The notes: generated by a model not told the origin, from the sequence alone. DNA of 64,000 nt from Rhynchopus euleeides (GCA_963210315.1 OY723272.1:558001-622000); one strand, 5' to 3'; numbered from the stretch's first letter, positions 40,801 through 50,310 are shown. Program-made: numbers and translations.

Positions 40801-41791
40801 GACGCTGCCGGGGCTCACCGCCCCGAAGGCCGCCACCCCGAAAGACACCCTCCGGGACCTGGCAGAGCAGACCATCCAGGCCCTCCCGACGTGCGCCTGG
40901 CATGTCTACACCGACGGGTCAGTCTCCAACTCCACATCGCGGCAGCAACAGGGCGGCGCGGGCGCAGCGGTGTACAGCATGCCGGAGGGCCGCCTCAAGA
41001 AAAAGCTCGCCTGGCCGGCAGGACTCCGTTGCATCAGCTACCAGGCAGAGCTGGTGGCCATCAGAGAATCCCTCGCCCACCTATGCACCGTGGTAACCCA
41101 AGGCGAAACGGTCGCCATCCTCACCGACTCGCAGAGCGCACTGAATGCACTGCTGAGCGGCCCCCAGCGAGCGAGGGGGTCCACCGAATGGGACATCTGG
41201 CAGAGGCTGCGCAAGCTCGCCCAAACATACGATGTCACCACCCACCTCCGCTACATCCCGTCGCATGTTGGGGTGGTAGGGAACGAACTTGCTGACAAGC
41301 AGGCGCAGATCGGTGCGTTCAAGCCCCAGATAGAGCCGATCAGCCTCGCGTCGGCCCGTGTCACCCTCCGCCGACACATATACAGCGGGACCACGTTGCC
41401 CCGCACAGACAGCGTGTACGCGTATCGGTCAGGAATCGGGGAGACGCGACTGCAGCGCCCTGACCTCCGCATGGAGGGCCTTACCCGCTTAGGGGAAACC
41501 ACCATCCGCCGCCTCCGGGCCGACCACCACCGCCTGGTGTACGACCACGACGTCCCGGGCAGCGCACAACCACCGTGCAAACCCTGCCTGAAGCTTGCGC
41601 CGGACAGCCCCCCGCCTGGGGTCTCGCTGAAGCACCTATTCTTCGGCTGTCCCGCGACAGCGTCAGCCCGACACCACCTCACAGCCACAAGCGTGCACAA
41701 CCTGCTGCTGCACAACTGCAAGGGGGCCCTACGCTACCTGGCTGAGGCAGGGGTGACGGAGCACAGCGAGAAGGACTACCTGATCTCGTGA
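37826..41791 (+). CDS. LINE A ORF2: 2A-like peptide, endonuclease, RT, RNase H
   Basis: It performs target-primed reverse transcription. The frame is open from just after the TGA at 37823; the only early start-like codon is GTG 38024, which would cut into the endonuclease, so translation must enter from upstream. A 2A-like peptide (37883-37924) directly precedes the endonuclease start (KCLTWNCNGL). Numbering from 38024: endonuclease E5, D115/N117 (AGDFNIHN), D166 (SPDIVF), D188-H189 (SDHF); RT about 430-720 with D570 (YFDLEKAFD) and D662-D663 (FADDIAVL); RNase H D964 (VYTDGS), E1009, D1035, H1081, D1091 (SHVGVVGNELAD); terminal C-x2-C-x15-H-x4-C zinc knuckle (C1185, C1188, H1204, C1209). No frameshift or lesion is visible. 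Confidence 0.88.
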   Translation, partial: RGSPPSPNRPRHIFETKRDLLLRAGDIEQNPGPAQHLKCLTWNCNGLTEAKKAELQHHLATQRYDVVHLQELRAAQGGDPKFPGYSTFLRRRTQKRCKGTLTSGGGIATLVREDLHATLIATAPDASVTETLTVRVTGPESAVTFTNVYRPSGVGTSNDPRHDDFSTSLLPHTPESVIAGDFNIHNRAWDKHARCDNKGTDLYHWSLLNGMSLCNDPDHPTRMRRDSKSSPDIVFAHYELGEVTWNTLDQWQSDHFAIQYTVPFERTPAAATHPAAKARQLWNWAAADWPAFTEELERLSRKVTKWCDPKESFHKWLGLVRTVAAKHIPTKRSSRPRKRWFTSKVKRAVRARNEESRRHAQTTHLSQDDYDKLDKLTTDATNAVLEAKRTTWETRCQAASTSSDLGATFRLVRELDGRKLQQAAFPLVDGGVPVTDPKAKADLLCSHYAKISEGNDQQSQSVPTPQHANGQTPPELSAAEDDFSKEELSAALSELQERKSPGPDDLNNELLMHLGPQARQGLLHVLNLSWNSGILPDAWTRAVIVPILKPGKPATAASSYRPIALTSTACKVLEKMVKRRMEQLMLDDAYPQVEGHCPNQAGFQRLRSTTDQLAYITQTATDALSSGKAAVTLYFDLEKAFDKVSKLAVINSVRRKGFPPKFTRWLHNYLSNRRAAAQVHGVRSDYYDFNNGVPQGTVLSPLLFNCVMDDVSRAITASPDVHPAVFADDIAVLVVGDTYTDALSTAQGVISALAAEVPLHGLQLSPSKCCYTLMGTTPEALGEHKRMELPDGTPLQHDSTAKYLGVYIDACYTMSDHVDHVVTTCMRRLSILRMLAGTDWGSSGDTLRQAYLTYVYPILMYAASVYTPGLTARNLKRLQDVHRTAALIITGCMKNTSTAKLLWESHLRDLDLDFKVAVCTDHERFRRVPHSPGYRAQLNTGNTGGSWLHQARSLVKSSKVDGRTPLLAPLHAAHPIPPWEWNLVLPRVHILATLPGLTAPKAATPKDTLRDLAEQTIQALPTCAWHVYTDGSVSNSTSRQQQGGAGAAVYSMPEGRLKKKLAWPAGLRCISYQAELVAIRESLAHLCTVVTQGETVAILTDSQSALNALLSGPQRARGSTEWDIWQRLRKLAQTYDVTTHLRYIPSHVGVVGNELADKQAQIGAFKPQIEPISLASARVTLRRHIYSGTTLPRTDSVYAYRSGIGETRLQRPDLRMEGLTRLGETTIRRLRADHHRLVYDHDVPGSAQPPCKPCLKLAPDSPPPGVSLKHLFFGCPATASARHHLTATSVHNLLLHNCKGALRYLAEAGVTEHSEKDYLIS
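37883..37924 (+). other. 2A-like ribosome-skipping peptide
   Basis: The codons read LLLRAGDIEQNPGP, matching the D-[VI]-E-x-N-P-G-P consensus with an upstream Leu-rich helix. Skipping between the last Gly and Pro would release the endonuclease-RT with an N-terminal Pro. The same placement, next to the endonuclease, is known for L1Tc/ingi of trypanosomes. Confidence 0.85.
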
Positions 41792-42064
41792 AACCTGCAA
41801 AAATCAACAGCGGTCAAGGGCTTCGGCCTGACACCCCAGCACCCCCCCCCCCCACCCCCAGACCCACGTCACTTTCCACGGGCCGCCAGGCGCGTCAGCG
41901 TCGGCGACCGCCCGCCCCCAGTCTGAGAGGCAGCAGCCACGACTCGGCAGGAGGCGGGCACAACAAAAAAGGGAGAGTCGTCACTGTGCATATCAGCACG
42001 GTCCCGCCCTCTGAGCCAGACTAACCCGCCCATAAAGGAAAAGAGGAAGAGGCGACGTAAGGCA
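41792..42064. other. Junction between LINE A and LINE B
   Basis: These 273 bp contain a C-run (41846-41856) and a basic Pro-rich frame of 78 codons starting GTG at 41788 that overlaps the LINE A stop. No poly(A), target duplication or 3' repeat was identified, so it is unclear where LINE A ends and LINE B begins. Confidence 0.4.
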
Positions 42065-45000
42065 ATGCCTCCGTGCGGCAAGGAGAACACGAAACAGCGT
42101 CCCCCCTCACCGGGGGACGCGACGAGCACGGCCAAAAATCGTTCAAAATCGTTCAAACCCGCAGGGACAGGAGTAACCTCTGCGGGGCCTTTAGATAGAG
42201 CGAGAGTGCATAGAAGCCACGCCCCTGGGGCAGGAGAACCCCGGGGGCTCCGGGGAGGAGGGGGACAGGAGTACTCCCCCTCCTCAGTAGAGCAGGACGA
42301 CCGATGGCTGGCAGAGATGGCGCAACGACTGCTGGCAGTGCGTGAGGCGGTGGCAAAAGACGGCAACTGCCAATACACCGGCCTCGCGGTGCAATGTGCG
42401 GGATGGACGGCGGCCTCTCTCAGAGCAGCTGTAGTCGAAGCCCTGGGACAGGACGCCGAGAGGCGAGCAACCTACGCGCCCGATATAGATGACCCCCGGG
42501 CACCCCCGTCCTACGACGACTACATCGCGGCGCAGGCACAGAGCGGGGTCTACGGGGACGGGGCTACACTCAGGGTAGCGGCTGAGGTGTTGGGGGCCCA
42601 GGTGTGGGTCCTCGGCACTACGGATAGGCTGCACCTGGGGCGCGTCGGGTCAGGCGACAAAGTGATATGCCTCACGTGGAGGCCCTTCCACTACGACGTG
42701 CTGCGCATCCCCCTCACGCTAGCCAGGGAGTTAGCAGCCTCCACGACAAACAGATGGAAACTCCCCACCGCGACTCCCACTCCTCCTCCTGTAGCTCCAA
42801 CCGCAACCGCCGCTACCACAATCTCCCCGATACGCGGCCCTGCTCCCAGGCCGCCGCCGCGACGCCCCGCGCCGCGGCCAGCGTCTCCTGGGGTACTCAG
42901 GGTGGCGTCAGCCAACGTCACGTCGCTGTCAACCCACTTGTGTGATGTGGCGGACCTGAAGGCAGACGTTGTGGCCCTGCAAGAAACGCGTGTCCCGGAC
43001 CCCAGCAAGGGCACGCTCAGCAGCTACTTCGCGGCCCACGGCTGGTCCATGCACTGGGGTAAGGGCATGCCCAAAGTCAAGGGGGCCAATGGCTACGAGC
43101 AGACCCGACCCGGAGGAGTGGCAGTCATGGCAAAAGAGGGCCTGGTAGCGCAAGTGGTGCAACCGAAGACCAAGCTGGAAAAGAAGCTGCACGACAGTAC
43201 CCGCCTGGTACACGTGGTGCTCGCAACCAGTAACGGCAAGACAGCGCTCCACATCCTGTGCGTTTATGGTCACTCTGGGATGGAGGTGCGAGTGCAGCGG
43301 GAGACCCTCCTGCAGGAGGCGCTGGACCTCGCAGCCGGCCTGGGGCAGGTGCCCGTGTTGCTGCTGGGGGACCTCAACACCAACCCGGAGACCAGTGCCG
43401 TCCTATCCCAGGCGTGCCGGGTGGGTGGTTGGACCGATGCGGCGGTCTCATACGCAGAGCTGAAGCAGCAGGAAGTTCGGAACACCTGCTGGGCATCGAA
43501 GGAAGGCACCAGACTGGACATCTGCCTGCTGAACCCCTGCGCGGCGCCGGCCTTGCGCTCCGTCGAGGTGGCAGAAAAGGGCGAATACGGCATCCCCACG
43601 CACTGCCCGCTCTTCGTCGACCTCGACCTCGCCGCCTTCCGCCGACCGAAGCAAATCTGCATCCTCCCCGCCCCCTTTCCTAAGTGCAAGCCCACGCTCG
43701 GGGGCGCTGCCGCCAGAGAGGTGCTGCTGGATGTGCTAACCGCAGAGAAAACGAAAAAGGGTGCAACAGGAGCGCAACTCCTCCGCCGGGCCTCAGCCTG
43801 CAGCGAGAACTTCCTGAAGCGTGTCCACGTGGGCCAACTCGGAAGGCAGGAAGCGGCGTACACGGGCAGGGCGGAGGGCTACCACATGCAGCAGTCGAGG
43901 GTGGCCACCAAACACCGCCCCGCCTCCGCCCGAGGAGCGGGCGACAAGAACACCCGGGCGAAGGACAAGCTGTTGGGGAACCTCCGGACCCTCATCCTGG
44001 AGGGCCGCCACCGACTGCTGGAGTCTGCGCCATACCCCCCCACACCCAACGAAGAGCACGCCTGGGACGCTGCGAAGAAGCGGCTGAAGGGAGGGGGCCT
44101 TCCCCCGGGGCTGGAGGCGGCGCTGGCGGGCACCACCTCACAACTGCCGGACCTCGAGACGATGGAGATGGCCCTTGTCGCCCTGGAGGGATCTCAGCGA
44201 GGCATGTTCGACGCGCTCCGCGACGAAAGACTCCGCACGTGGAAGGCGAGGATGCAGAAGGCCTGGACGCAGGAGGCGGGGATAGTGTTCTCGTACCTCG
44301 CAGACCGCTTCTGCGCCCCTACCACCTTCATGCGCCGCGAGGATGGCTCCTTCACGGCCTGCCCCAAGGAGGCGGATGAACTGCTGAGGAGCGATACTGC
44401 GTGGGGGGGCTACTTCCGGAAGTATGCGACGACGCCTGAGCCTCGCTGGGACACCTTCCGACAGAGGTACAGCGACTTCCTCCCTGACCCGGCCGAGATG
44501 GAGTGTAAGACCATTACGGCAGAAGACGTTGGGACAGCGCTGGCTAAAATGTCTACATCCACCTCGCCGGGCCTACACGGCTGGAGGGTGCACGAGCTGC
44601 GGCAACTCCCAGGGGACCTCCTCAAGTTGTTCGCGGAGGTGTTCAATGAGGTCGAGAGATCGGGCGAATGGCCGGAGCAGCTGATGCACGCCATGATTTG
44701 CCTCATTCCCAAGCCCGGCAGCTCAGGTGAGCCGCTGTCGCAGCGCCCCATCAGCATCACTCCCGTGCTGTACAGGGTGTGGGCAGCAATCCGAGTGAAG
44801 CCTGCGCTGAAGTGGCTGGAGAGCATTGCGCCTGAGGACTTGCACGGATGCAGACCTGGCCACGGCGCGGAGGACCTCATCTGGCACCTGGCAGCACGGA
44901 TCGAAGAGGCCCACCTCACAGGACAGCCACTGTACGGTGTCGCCCTAGACTTTAAGAAATGCTTCGACACGGTGCCGATTGACCTGACCTTCTGTCTAGC

Positions 45001-48000
45001 TGCGGAGCTCGGCTTCGACGGCCGAGTCCTGCGCACCCTGCGGGCAGCGTACGGGTCAATGCAGCGGCACTTCCGGGTAAGCGGCACTATCGGAGAGGGC
45101 TTCCTGCCAACCAACGGCATCATGCAGGGCTGCCCCATTAGCGTCGTGCTGATCAACGTGCTGGTGGGTGTATGGATGCGCATGGCGGAGCACCGGCAGG
45201 GCACGAGGGCGTTGTCGTTTGTGGACGATGTGTACGCGGTGACCCCCAGCCCGGGGACCTTGCAAGCAGTGGTGGATGACTCTGCAGATTTCTCCCACGA
45301 TACCGGGATGGTAATATGCGCAGAGGTCAAGTCACATGTCTTCTCGACGTCCCCCGAGCCGTTGACCCCGATAGTCTACCGGACACGGGACGGCACGGCT
45401 ACCCCCCTTCGACAGCGCGATAGCTTCGACTGCCTCGGGGCCATGCTGCATGCGCGCCCGCTCGAGGGACCCGAGGTGCCCAAATCGGAGCGCGTCGCCC
45501 GCCGAAAAGAGGGCGCAGAGCAGAACCTGCGCAGGACCTCGGCACTGCCCCTACCGGTGCAGTGGAAGGGGCAGGCAGCAGCGATGACAGCGGGGTCCAG
45601 GCTCTACTACGACGCCCTGGTCACCCGCTGGGAGGACGCCGACATCAGGCGATGGAGGGGGCTCTTCGTCGCCGCGCTGTGGTCCGGACCCCCCCGCAGG
45701 GCGCGGGAGGCTGTGCTGGATGTCCTCCACCATGCACATCGGGTGGACCCCGCCGTCGCCCCCCGCTACCGGCAGATCACCACCTGGGCCATGCAGGTCA
45801 AGAAGTGGGGCCGCTGCAGGGTTCTGTCTGAGACGGCTTGGGATAGCAGAGTGAGGCTTACAGGGACAGGCCCCTTCGCGCTTTTCCGAGCGGCCCTTCG
45901 GTGGATAGGATGGAGCTGGAGCACGGCGACCACCCTATCTTACACTGATGAAGCGGGACGGAGCATAGTCTTCGACCCCACCGCAGCAACAACGAGCGGA
46001 TGGGGGATCTTCGCTCATGACCTCCGCCAGGCCCTACGTACACAGGTGGCCAAGGCGCTGGCTGGTCGTCGTGACGACTTTGCGGGCGCTCAGCACGGCA
46101 TCGACGGGCAAGCCACACGCTGCGTCCTGGAGGGAGAGGGCGCCGCGGTCACGGGATACCAACGGGGCCTCCTTCGTTCCGTCATTGCAGGGGCGGTGCC
46201 TGTCCGAGGGCGCACGGGGCAGGGCGGGATCTGCCGATACTGCAACGCAGGCACCCCCGAGACGGTGATGCACCTATGGTGGGAGTGCTCCGCGTGGGAC
46301 CCAATCCGACAAAACCACCCCATTACGGCTGTGGACCGGTCAACCTGGCCACCTTGCTTGGCGTTATGCGGGGTGGCGCCCGCCTTTAGACACGGCATCC
46401 CGGAGGACAGGCAGCCCCTGCCACTATCCTTCGCACGCAGGGTGGATATAGTGGCGCAGCTGCACCGCTACTTCATTGCAATCCTCTCGGCGCGGCAGGA
46501 GAAAGATGGACTGCTCGACCGCTCCGCGCGCCACCACCGCACCCTTCACTATCCATGGGGGTGGTGCACGCCCAACCCCGAACGGGCCTGCATCCCTGTG
46601 CGGGCGCCGTCCACTGTCAAACAGACGTGGGGCAAGCGCCCCCCGGAGCTGTGGGTGGCCCTCTGCGACTGGCTGCGGGGCCTGAAATGGGGGCCGCAGG
46701 GAGGGGAGCACACCGTGACCCTCATGGAGTTGGCTGTCGACTTTGAGCTGTCGACCGGCCTCACCCTCCCAGAAGTCGAAACGCGCCGCATCCGCCCCCA
46801 CACACCTGACCCCCCTGAGAGGGGGCCGCGGGAGGCCCGCCCACGCATCCCCGAGGACACAGCCCCGGGGCTCACCCTCTACTTCGACGGCGGAGCAAGG
46901 GACAACGGCACCCCCTTCGCCCTGGCGGGTGCAGGTGCGGTGCTCTACCGAGACGGCCTCAAGGTGTCGGAAGAGATCCTCCCTCTGCTGAACGTACGCA
47001 GCAACAACATCGCTGAGTACGAAGGGGTTCGAGCGGGCCTACGGCTGCTCAGAAGGGGCGACCCGCCCCCTGAGGGGAACGTTACGGTGCGGGGTGACTC
47101 GCAGGTGGTGCTGCGACACCTAAAAGGGGAAGCGGTTTGCCGCGATAAATCCCTCCGCCCCCTCTTCCTCAGCACGGCACGGCTGGCTGCCGACCTCGGG
47201 CCCCGGATCACCCTTACGTATGAGCACGTGAAAAGGGAGCTCAACGTCGATGCGGACGCCCTCAGCAACGCCGCCATGGACGAGGCTGAGAGGCAGGGGG
47301 AGACCTCGCAGGAGCAGCTGCGGCAGGACTTCGCAGCCTTCCAGAAGAGCATCCTGGGCAAGGCTCACTCGTTGAGGCAGCTCTGCGAGGTGGTGCGCAA
47401 GACTTCCAAGCAACCATGGCACTGTGGCCACACTGCGAGCTCCACTGTCCTCACCGCGATCGGGGGAACCGTGGCAGGGGGCCTGTCCAGGAGAGCCCAG
47501 CTCAGCCCAGCCACCGAGTCGGTGATGCGCAGCCTCCAAGCGCACACGGCAGGCCCGGGCTTGAACCAGCGGGACACAGCCTTCCACTCCCGCGGCATGG
47601 CGTGGGCCGCAACCTTCGCACCGCAGCCCCACTACCCAGAGGGGTGGCAGCAAGCGGCCCAGCAATGGACTGCCAGCAGCCGGCAAGCCAACGCCCGGAC
47701 AGGACGGTCATGGGAACGACGGGGCGCTGCTCCCCGGACTGCCCCCCCTGGAGCCAGACGGAACGCGAAGATGCTTACCTGCGCTCTGCACTGGAAACCC
47801 CGCTGCGTGGACTGCCGGCGCCGGCGCCTCTCGGAAGAGGACTGCTGCCGGGACCACCACGGGAAGAACGACGGCTTGCAAGTCACCATGGAATTTTGCA
47901 AGACGCATCGCATGGGCCGGTGCGGGGACTGCCACAGCAGTGCGAAATCACTCACACACTGTTGCGGCACGCACCACGCTGGCTATGCCTCACGCCCTCC

Positions 48001-48061
48001 TCGGAGTGGCACTGAGTTGGCCCCACACTCTAACCCGAGTGGGGCATCCGCTGTGACGTAG
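42065..48061 (+). CDS. LINE B polyprotein: OTU protease, endonuclease, RT, RNase H, tandem Cys/His modules
   Basis: This is a single intact frame of 1998 codons (ATG 42065, stop TAG). Order: basic Pro-rich leader; OTU-type cysteine protease about 90-215 (DGNCQY with C102, FHYDVL with H209); Pro/Thr linker 232-275; apurinic-type endonuclease about 278-520 (N284, E307, D436/N438, D485, H513); RT about 800-1110 (D962 in ALDFKKCFD, NGIMQGCPIS, D1054-D1055 in FVDDVY); zinc knuckle C1390-x2-C1393-x9-H1403-x4-C1408; RNase H about 1600-1740 (D1608, E1651, D1678, D1731); two tandem Cys/His modules 1906-1971. Endonuclease, RT and RNase H are standard LINE functions; the OTU domain may process the polyprotein or remove ubiquitin. 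No ORF1 is evident upstream. Confidence 0.88.
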   Translation: MPPCGKENTKQRPPSPGDATSTAKNRSKSFKPAGTGVTSAGPLDRARVHRSHAPGAGEPRGLRGGGGQEYSPSSVEQDDRWLAEMAQRLLAVREAVAKDGNCQYTGLAVQCAGWTAASLRAAVVEALGQDAERRATYAPDIDDPRAPPSYDDYIAAQAQSGVYGDGATLRVAAEVLGAQVWVLGTTDRLHLGRVGSGDKVICLTWRPFHYDVLRIPLTLARELAASTTNRWKLPTATPTPPPVAPTATAATTISPIRGPAPRPPPRRPAPRPASPGVLRVASANVTSLSTHLCDVADLKADVVALQETRVPDPSKGTLSSYFAAHGWSMHWGKGMPKVKGANGYEQTRPGGVAVMAKEGLVAQVVQPKTKLEKKLHDSTRLVHVVLATSNGKTALHILCVYGHSGMEVRVQRETLLQEALDLAAGLGQVPVLLLGDLNTNPETSAVLSQACRVGGWTDAAVSYAELKQQEVRNTCWASKEGTRLDICLLNPCAAPALRSVEVAEKGEYGIPTHCPLFVDLDLAAFRRPKQICILPAPFPKCKPTLGGAAAREVLLDVLTAEKTKKGATGAQLLRRASACSENFLKRVHVGQLGRQEAAYTGRAEGYHMQQSRVATKHRPASARGAGDKNTRAKDKLLGNLRTLILEGRHRLLESAPYPPTPNEEHAWDAAKKRLKGGGLPPGLEAALAGTTSQLPDLETMEMALVALEGSQRGMFDALRDERLRTWKARMQKAWTQEAGIVFSYLADRFCAPTTFMRREDGSFTACPKEADELLRSDTAWGGYFRKYATTPEPRWDTFRQRYSDFLPDPAEMECKTITAEDVGTALAKMSTSTSPGLHGWRVHELRQLPGDLLKLFAEVFNEVERSGEWPEQLMHAMICLIPKPGSSGEPLSQRPISITPVLYRVWAAIRVKPALKWLESIAPEDLHGCRPGHGAEDLIWHLAARIEEAHLTGQPLYGVALDFKKCFDTVPIDLTFCLAAELGFDGRVLRTLRAAYGSMQRHFRVSGTIGEGFLPTNGIMQGCPISVVLINVLVGVWMRMAEHRQGTRALSFVDDVYAVTPSPGTLQAVVDDSADFSHDTGMVICAEVKSHVFSTSPEPLTPIVYRTRDGTATPLRQRDSFDCLGAMLHARPLEGPEVPKSERVARRKEGAEQNLRRTSALPLPVQWKGQAAAMTAGSRLYYDALVTRWEDADIRRWRGLFVAALWSGPPRRAREAVLDVLHHAHRVDPAVAPRYRQITTWAMQVKKWGRCRVLSETAWDSRVRLTGTGPFALFRAALRWIGWSWSTATTLSYTDEAGRSIVFDPTAATTSGWGIFAHDLRQALRTQVAKALAGRRDDFAGAQHGIDGQATRCVLEGEGAAVTGYQRGLLRSVIAGAVPVRGRTGQGGICRYCNAGTPETVMHLWWECSAWDPIRQNHPITAVDRSTWPPCLALCGVAPAFRHGIPEDRQPLPLSFARRVDIVAQLHRYFIAILSARQEKDGLLDRSARHHRTLHYPWGWCTPNPERACIPVRAPSTVKQTWGKRPPELWVALCDWLRGLKWGPQGGEHTVTLMELAVDFELSTGLTLPEVETRRIRPHTPDPPERGPREARPRIPEDTAPGLTLYFDGGARDNGTPFALAGAGAVLYRDGLKVSEEILPLLNVRSNNIAEYEGVRAGLRLLRRGDPPPEGNVTVRGDSQVVLRHLKGEAVCRDKSLRPLFLSTARLAADLGPRITLTYEHVKRELNVDADALSNAAMDEAERQGETSQEQLRQDFAAFQKSILGKAHSLRQLCEVVRKTSKQPWHCGHTASSTVLTAIGGTVAGGLSRRAQLSPATESVMRSLQAHTAGPGLNQRDTAFHSRGMAWAATFAPQPHYPEGWQQAAQQWTASSRQANARTGRSWERRGAAPRTAPPGARRNAKMLTCALHWKPRCVDCRRRRLSEEDCCRDHHGKNDGLQVTMEFCKTHRMGRCGDCHSSAKSLTHCCGTHHAGYASRPPRSGTELAPHSNPSGASAVT
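42065..48061 (+). mobile_element. LINE B: OTU-containing non-LTR retrotransposon
   Basis: The element is represented by one giant ORF. Its 3' boundary may be near 48121-48133, where a short CA repeat occurs, but no poly(A) or target duplication is visible. It lies head-to-tail with LINE A. Confidence 0.75.
47780..47977 (+). other. Tandem Cys/His modules at LINE B C-terminus
   Basis: Two copies share exact spacing C-x2-H-x4-C-x2-C-x9-C-C-x2-H-H: residues 1906-1932 and 1945-1971 of the LINE B protein. Such regular spacing implies paired zinc-binding units, probably for RNA or DNA binding. Confidence 0.7.
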
Positions 48062-48975
48062 GGGTGGGCGGGGAGTGGGCACAGATCCGCGCAGGGTTAC
48101 CCACTTAAAACCACTATCACTACACACACACACGAAGGTCATGTGGGCGGACAAAAGGTGCCTGCTCCTGAGACTCATCAGCAACCTGTTTCTTCCTTCA
48201 AGCCCTCAAGACTCTTGGAGCGGCCTGACTATTTAGTGTCTTTGTCGCAGCAAGGGGGCGATATATACCGCTTTTTTATTGATTTCACGTGTCAGTGTTT
48301 GACTTTTTCGCAACTTCATTTCTTCCTTTTCTCCCTCTCCAACCCCACCCGTGACACCACCAGGGTTTAGCTAGCCCTGGTCCGATTATCCCCGGTTCTT
48401 CGCTGAAGAGACGCGGCCGGGGGGAGGGGTACGAAGAGTACGCGTCGAAACCGGTGTCACGTCGTGTTGGGGAATCCTTCGGGAGTGCGATACTGAAGGG
48501 GAGGTGCTACTGCCCGTGCAGGGCGACACCGCCTTAAAACTTTGTAACCACACACACACACAGCCAGACACCCCAACGGGTGTGGTTCTACAGAGAAGAG
48601 AATGAATGGTGCAGGACACCCGCAACCCCAGAAGGTATAAAGGAGGAAAGCCCACTGCCACCGCGTCTGATGAAGACCAAATGATTGGATTTCTTTTTAG
48701 AATGCCCCCCACCCCCCCCCCCCTTTTTGCGGGGTGAACGAGGCTGTTGGACAGCACATGCAACTCCTCACCCTGCCCGTGGGAGGAGGGAGGCCAAGAA
48801 GGAGACAGGCAGATCTGGCGGAGGCGAGGGGGGATGATAGGTAAGAAAATCTGTTTGCTTTTTTGAAAAGGGGGGGGGGGGGAGCGCTCCATTTCAAAAA
48901 AGAGTTTACGAGAAATCAGCTATGCATGGCAGGGGCGCTGCTTCCCTGAGGAGGAGGCTAGGGGGGAGGGGGGGG

Positions 48976-49108
48976 TTGATTTGTCGAGAGTGAAAGCAAA
49001 GGCAAAGCCTCCCAGCACCTTCTCGCAGTGTTGGGGGCGAGGGGGGGTTTGATCGTCGAGAGTGAATGGAAAAGCAAGTCTCCCAGCACCTTCTTGCAAT
49101 GTTAGTCC
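48976..49108. repeat. F1 repeats, two adjacent copies
   Basis: Two copies of the gtcgagagtgaa ... tcccagcaccttct unit lie 72 bp apart; the second is nearly identical to 32711-32770. Confidence 0.6.
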
Positions 49109-49153
49109 TTTTTGTAGCCACTGGAGGCGAGGGGGGGGGGGGGAAGGGGGCAG

Positions 49154-49215
49154 TGAAGTAGAAGAAAGGTGGAAGCACGGATGCGGCTTCCCTTCACTCG
49201 TTATGCAGGCCGTGT
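49154..49215. repeat. F2 repeat
   Basis: gtagaagaaagg, then ggaagcac, then cccttcactcgttatgcagg. It is shared with 12708-12770 and 31531-31590. In all three a G-tract or G-rich segment lies just upstream. Confidence 0.55.
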
Positions 49216-49569
49216 GAAGGGCGAAGGGGGGGGGGGTGGTGGGGAGGAGGAGGAGGGGCAGCATAAAAAAAAGCATGGTGCATGACCAAGTATGAAGCTA
49301 AATGTGGAGTCCAAGTCCCGATTCAGGATTGCACTTTTTTTCTCTTTGGGTTTTTATAGGGAGGGAATTTTTTTTTCTCCTTGGGTTTTTTAGGTGGGAT
49401 TTTTTCCCAACAGGTTTTCTGGGTGAAGTTTTTCGGGGGCAGGTGGTATTCTAGTGGGGTCATGACGATGCACTGCGCTATGTATTCTAGTAGGGGATGA
49501 GGATGAATCCTCCGGACACCCGCCCCTTTTTCGGTTGTTCCAGCCAAAACCCGGCGTTGTTCCCCAGTC

Positions 49570-49825
49570 AAGAGCCAGGCGTTCACTACCGTGGCCTCCG
49601 GCGGCTGGGGGGCTCCGCCCCCCAGACCCCCCTGTACCACTAGGCTGGAGCGTGTGCCTGTCTTGTAGCCAAGTCCTTTGGGTTCACATCAGCGAATGGG
49701 ACCCAGACCACTCTCAGTAGCCTCAGGAGGACGCAGCCAACAATCCCTGCAGGGAACAGATACTCACTACCGTGGCCTCCGGCGGCTGGGGGGCTCCGCC
49801 CCCCAGACCCCCCCGTATGTCGAGC
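49570..49825. repeat. GC-hairpin repeat pair, reverse orientation
   Basis: Two copies of tcactaccgtggcctccggc followed by a GGGGGGC/GCCCCCC hairpin lie about 195 bp apart. This is the inverted equivalent of 10428-10660, including the conserved intervening cctcaggaggacgcagcc. Confidence 0.7.
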
Positions 49826-50310
49826 AACCAAATCCTTGAGATTGTGCCACTGGGCATAGGAAGGGGTCGTTACAATAATGCCCCGAAAACCCATTTTTGG
49901 CACCCCTTGCCTGGCATGTTGCTGTTGTGTTGCCACTATCTCTCATCACACAGGGCGTCCAATACCCACACACCACACTCACACTGGTTGTGTGGTGGGG
50001 ATGGGGGGATTTTCTTGCCCGCGAGGGGGATTGTGCGCCATTTCCCCCCCGAAAAACCCTTGGAGAAAAAGTGGAATCCCGACCCCTTTTTGGGCCCAAA
50101 AAGGCCAAAGTCCCAGGCATACTTGTGCATGACTCGTTCTGTGTGGGGATTTTTTTGTAATTTTTCCAACTCGGAGGCACACGCACAGGAGATACGACAA
50201 AACTTGGGGGGGGGGGGGTGCACGAACCGAGTAAACGAACATTGTTGAGGGAAATTGAGCTCTGATAGAAGGGGGGCGGGAAAGGCAAACTCGGGGGGGG
50301 GGGGGATTTT

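Larger units (their letters stand above)
36059..41791 (+). mobile_element. LINE A: non-LTR retrotransposon with TGA-2A junction
   Basis: It consists of a nucleic-acid-binding ORF1 (36059-37825) and an endonuclease-RT-RNase H ORF2 in the same frame, separated by one TGA and followed 25 codons later by a 2A-like peptide. The true ends are not defined: there is no poly(A) tail, and LINE B begins 273 bp after the ORF2 stop. The domain order (apurinic-type endonuclease, RT, RNase H, CCHC) resembles the I/ingi/L1Tc clades. All catalytic motifs are intact. Confidence 0.85.

Noticed and set aside
41788..42024. 78-codon frame overlapping the LINE A stop codon
   Set aside because: It has a GTG start, Pro/Arg low complexity, and no sign of conservation; probably the 3' untranslated region.
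49048..49108. 5S rRNA-derived SINE head in F1
   Set aside because: Only an eight-base match to the box C core is visible; no A box or further similarity.
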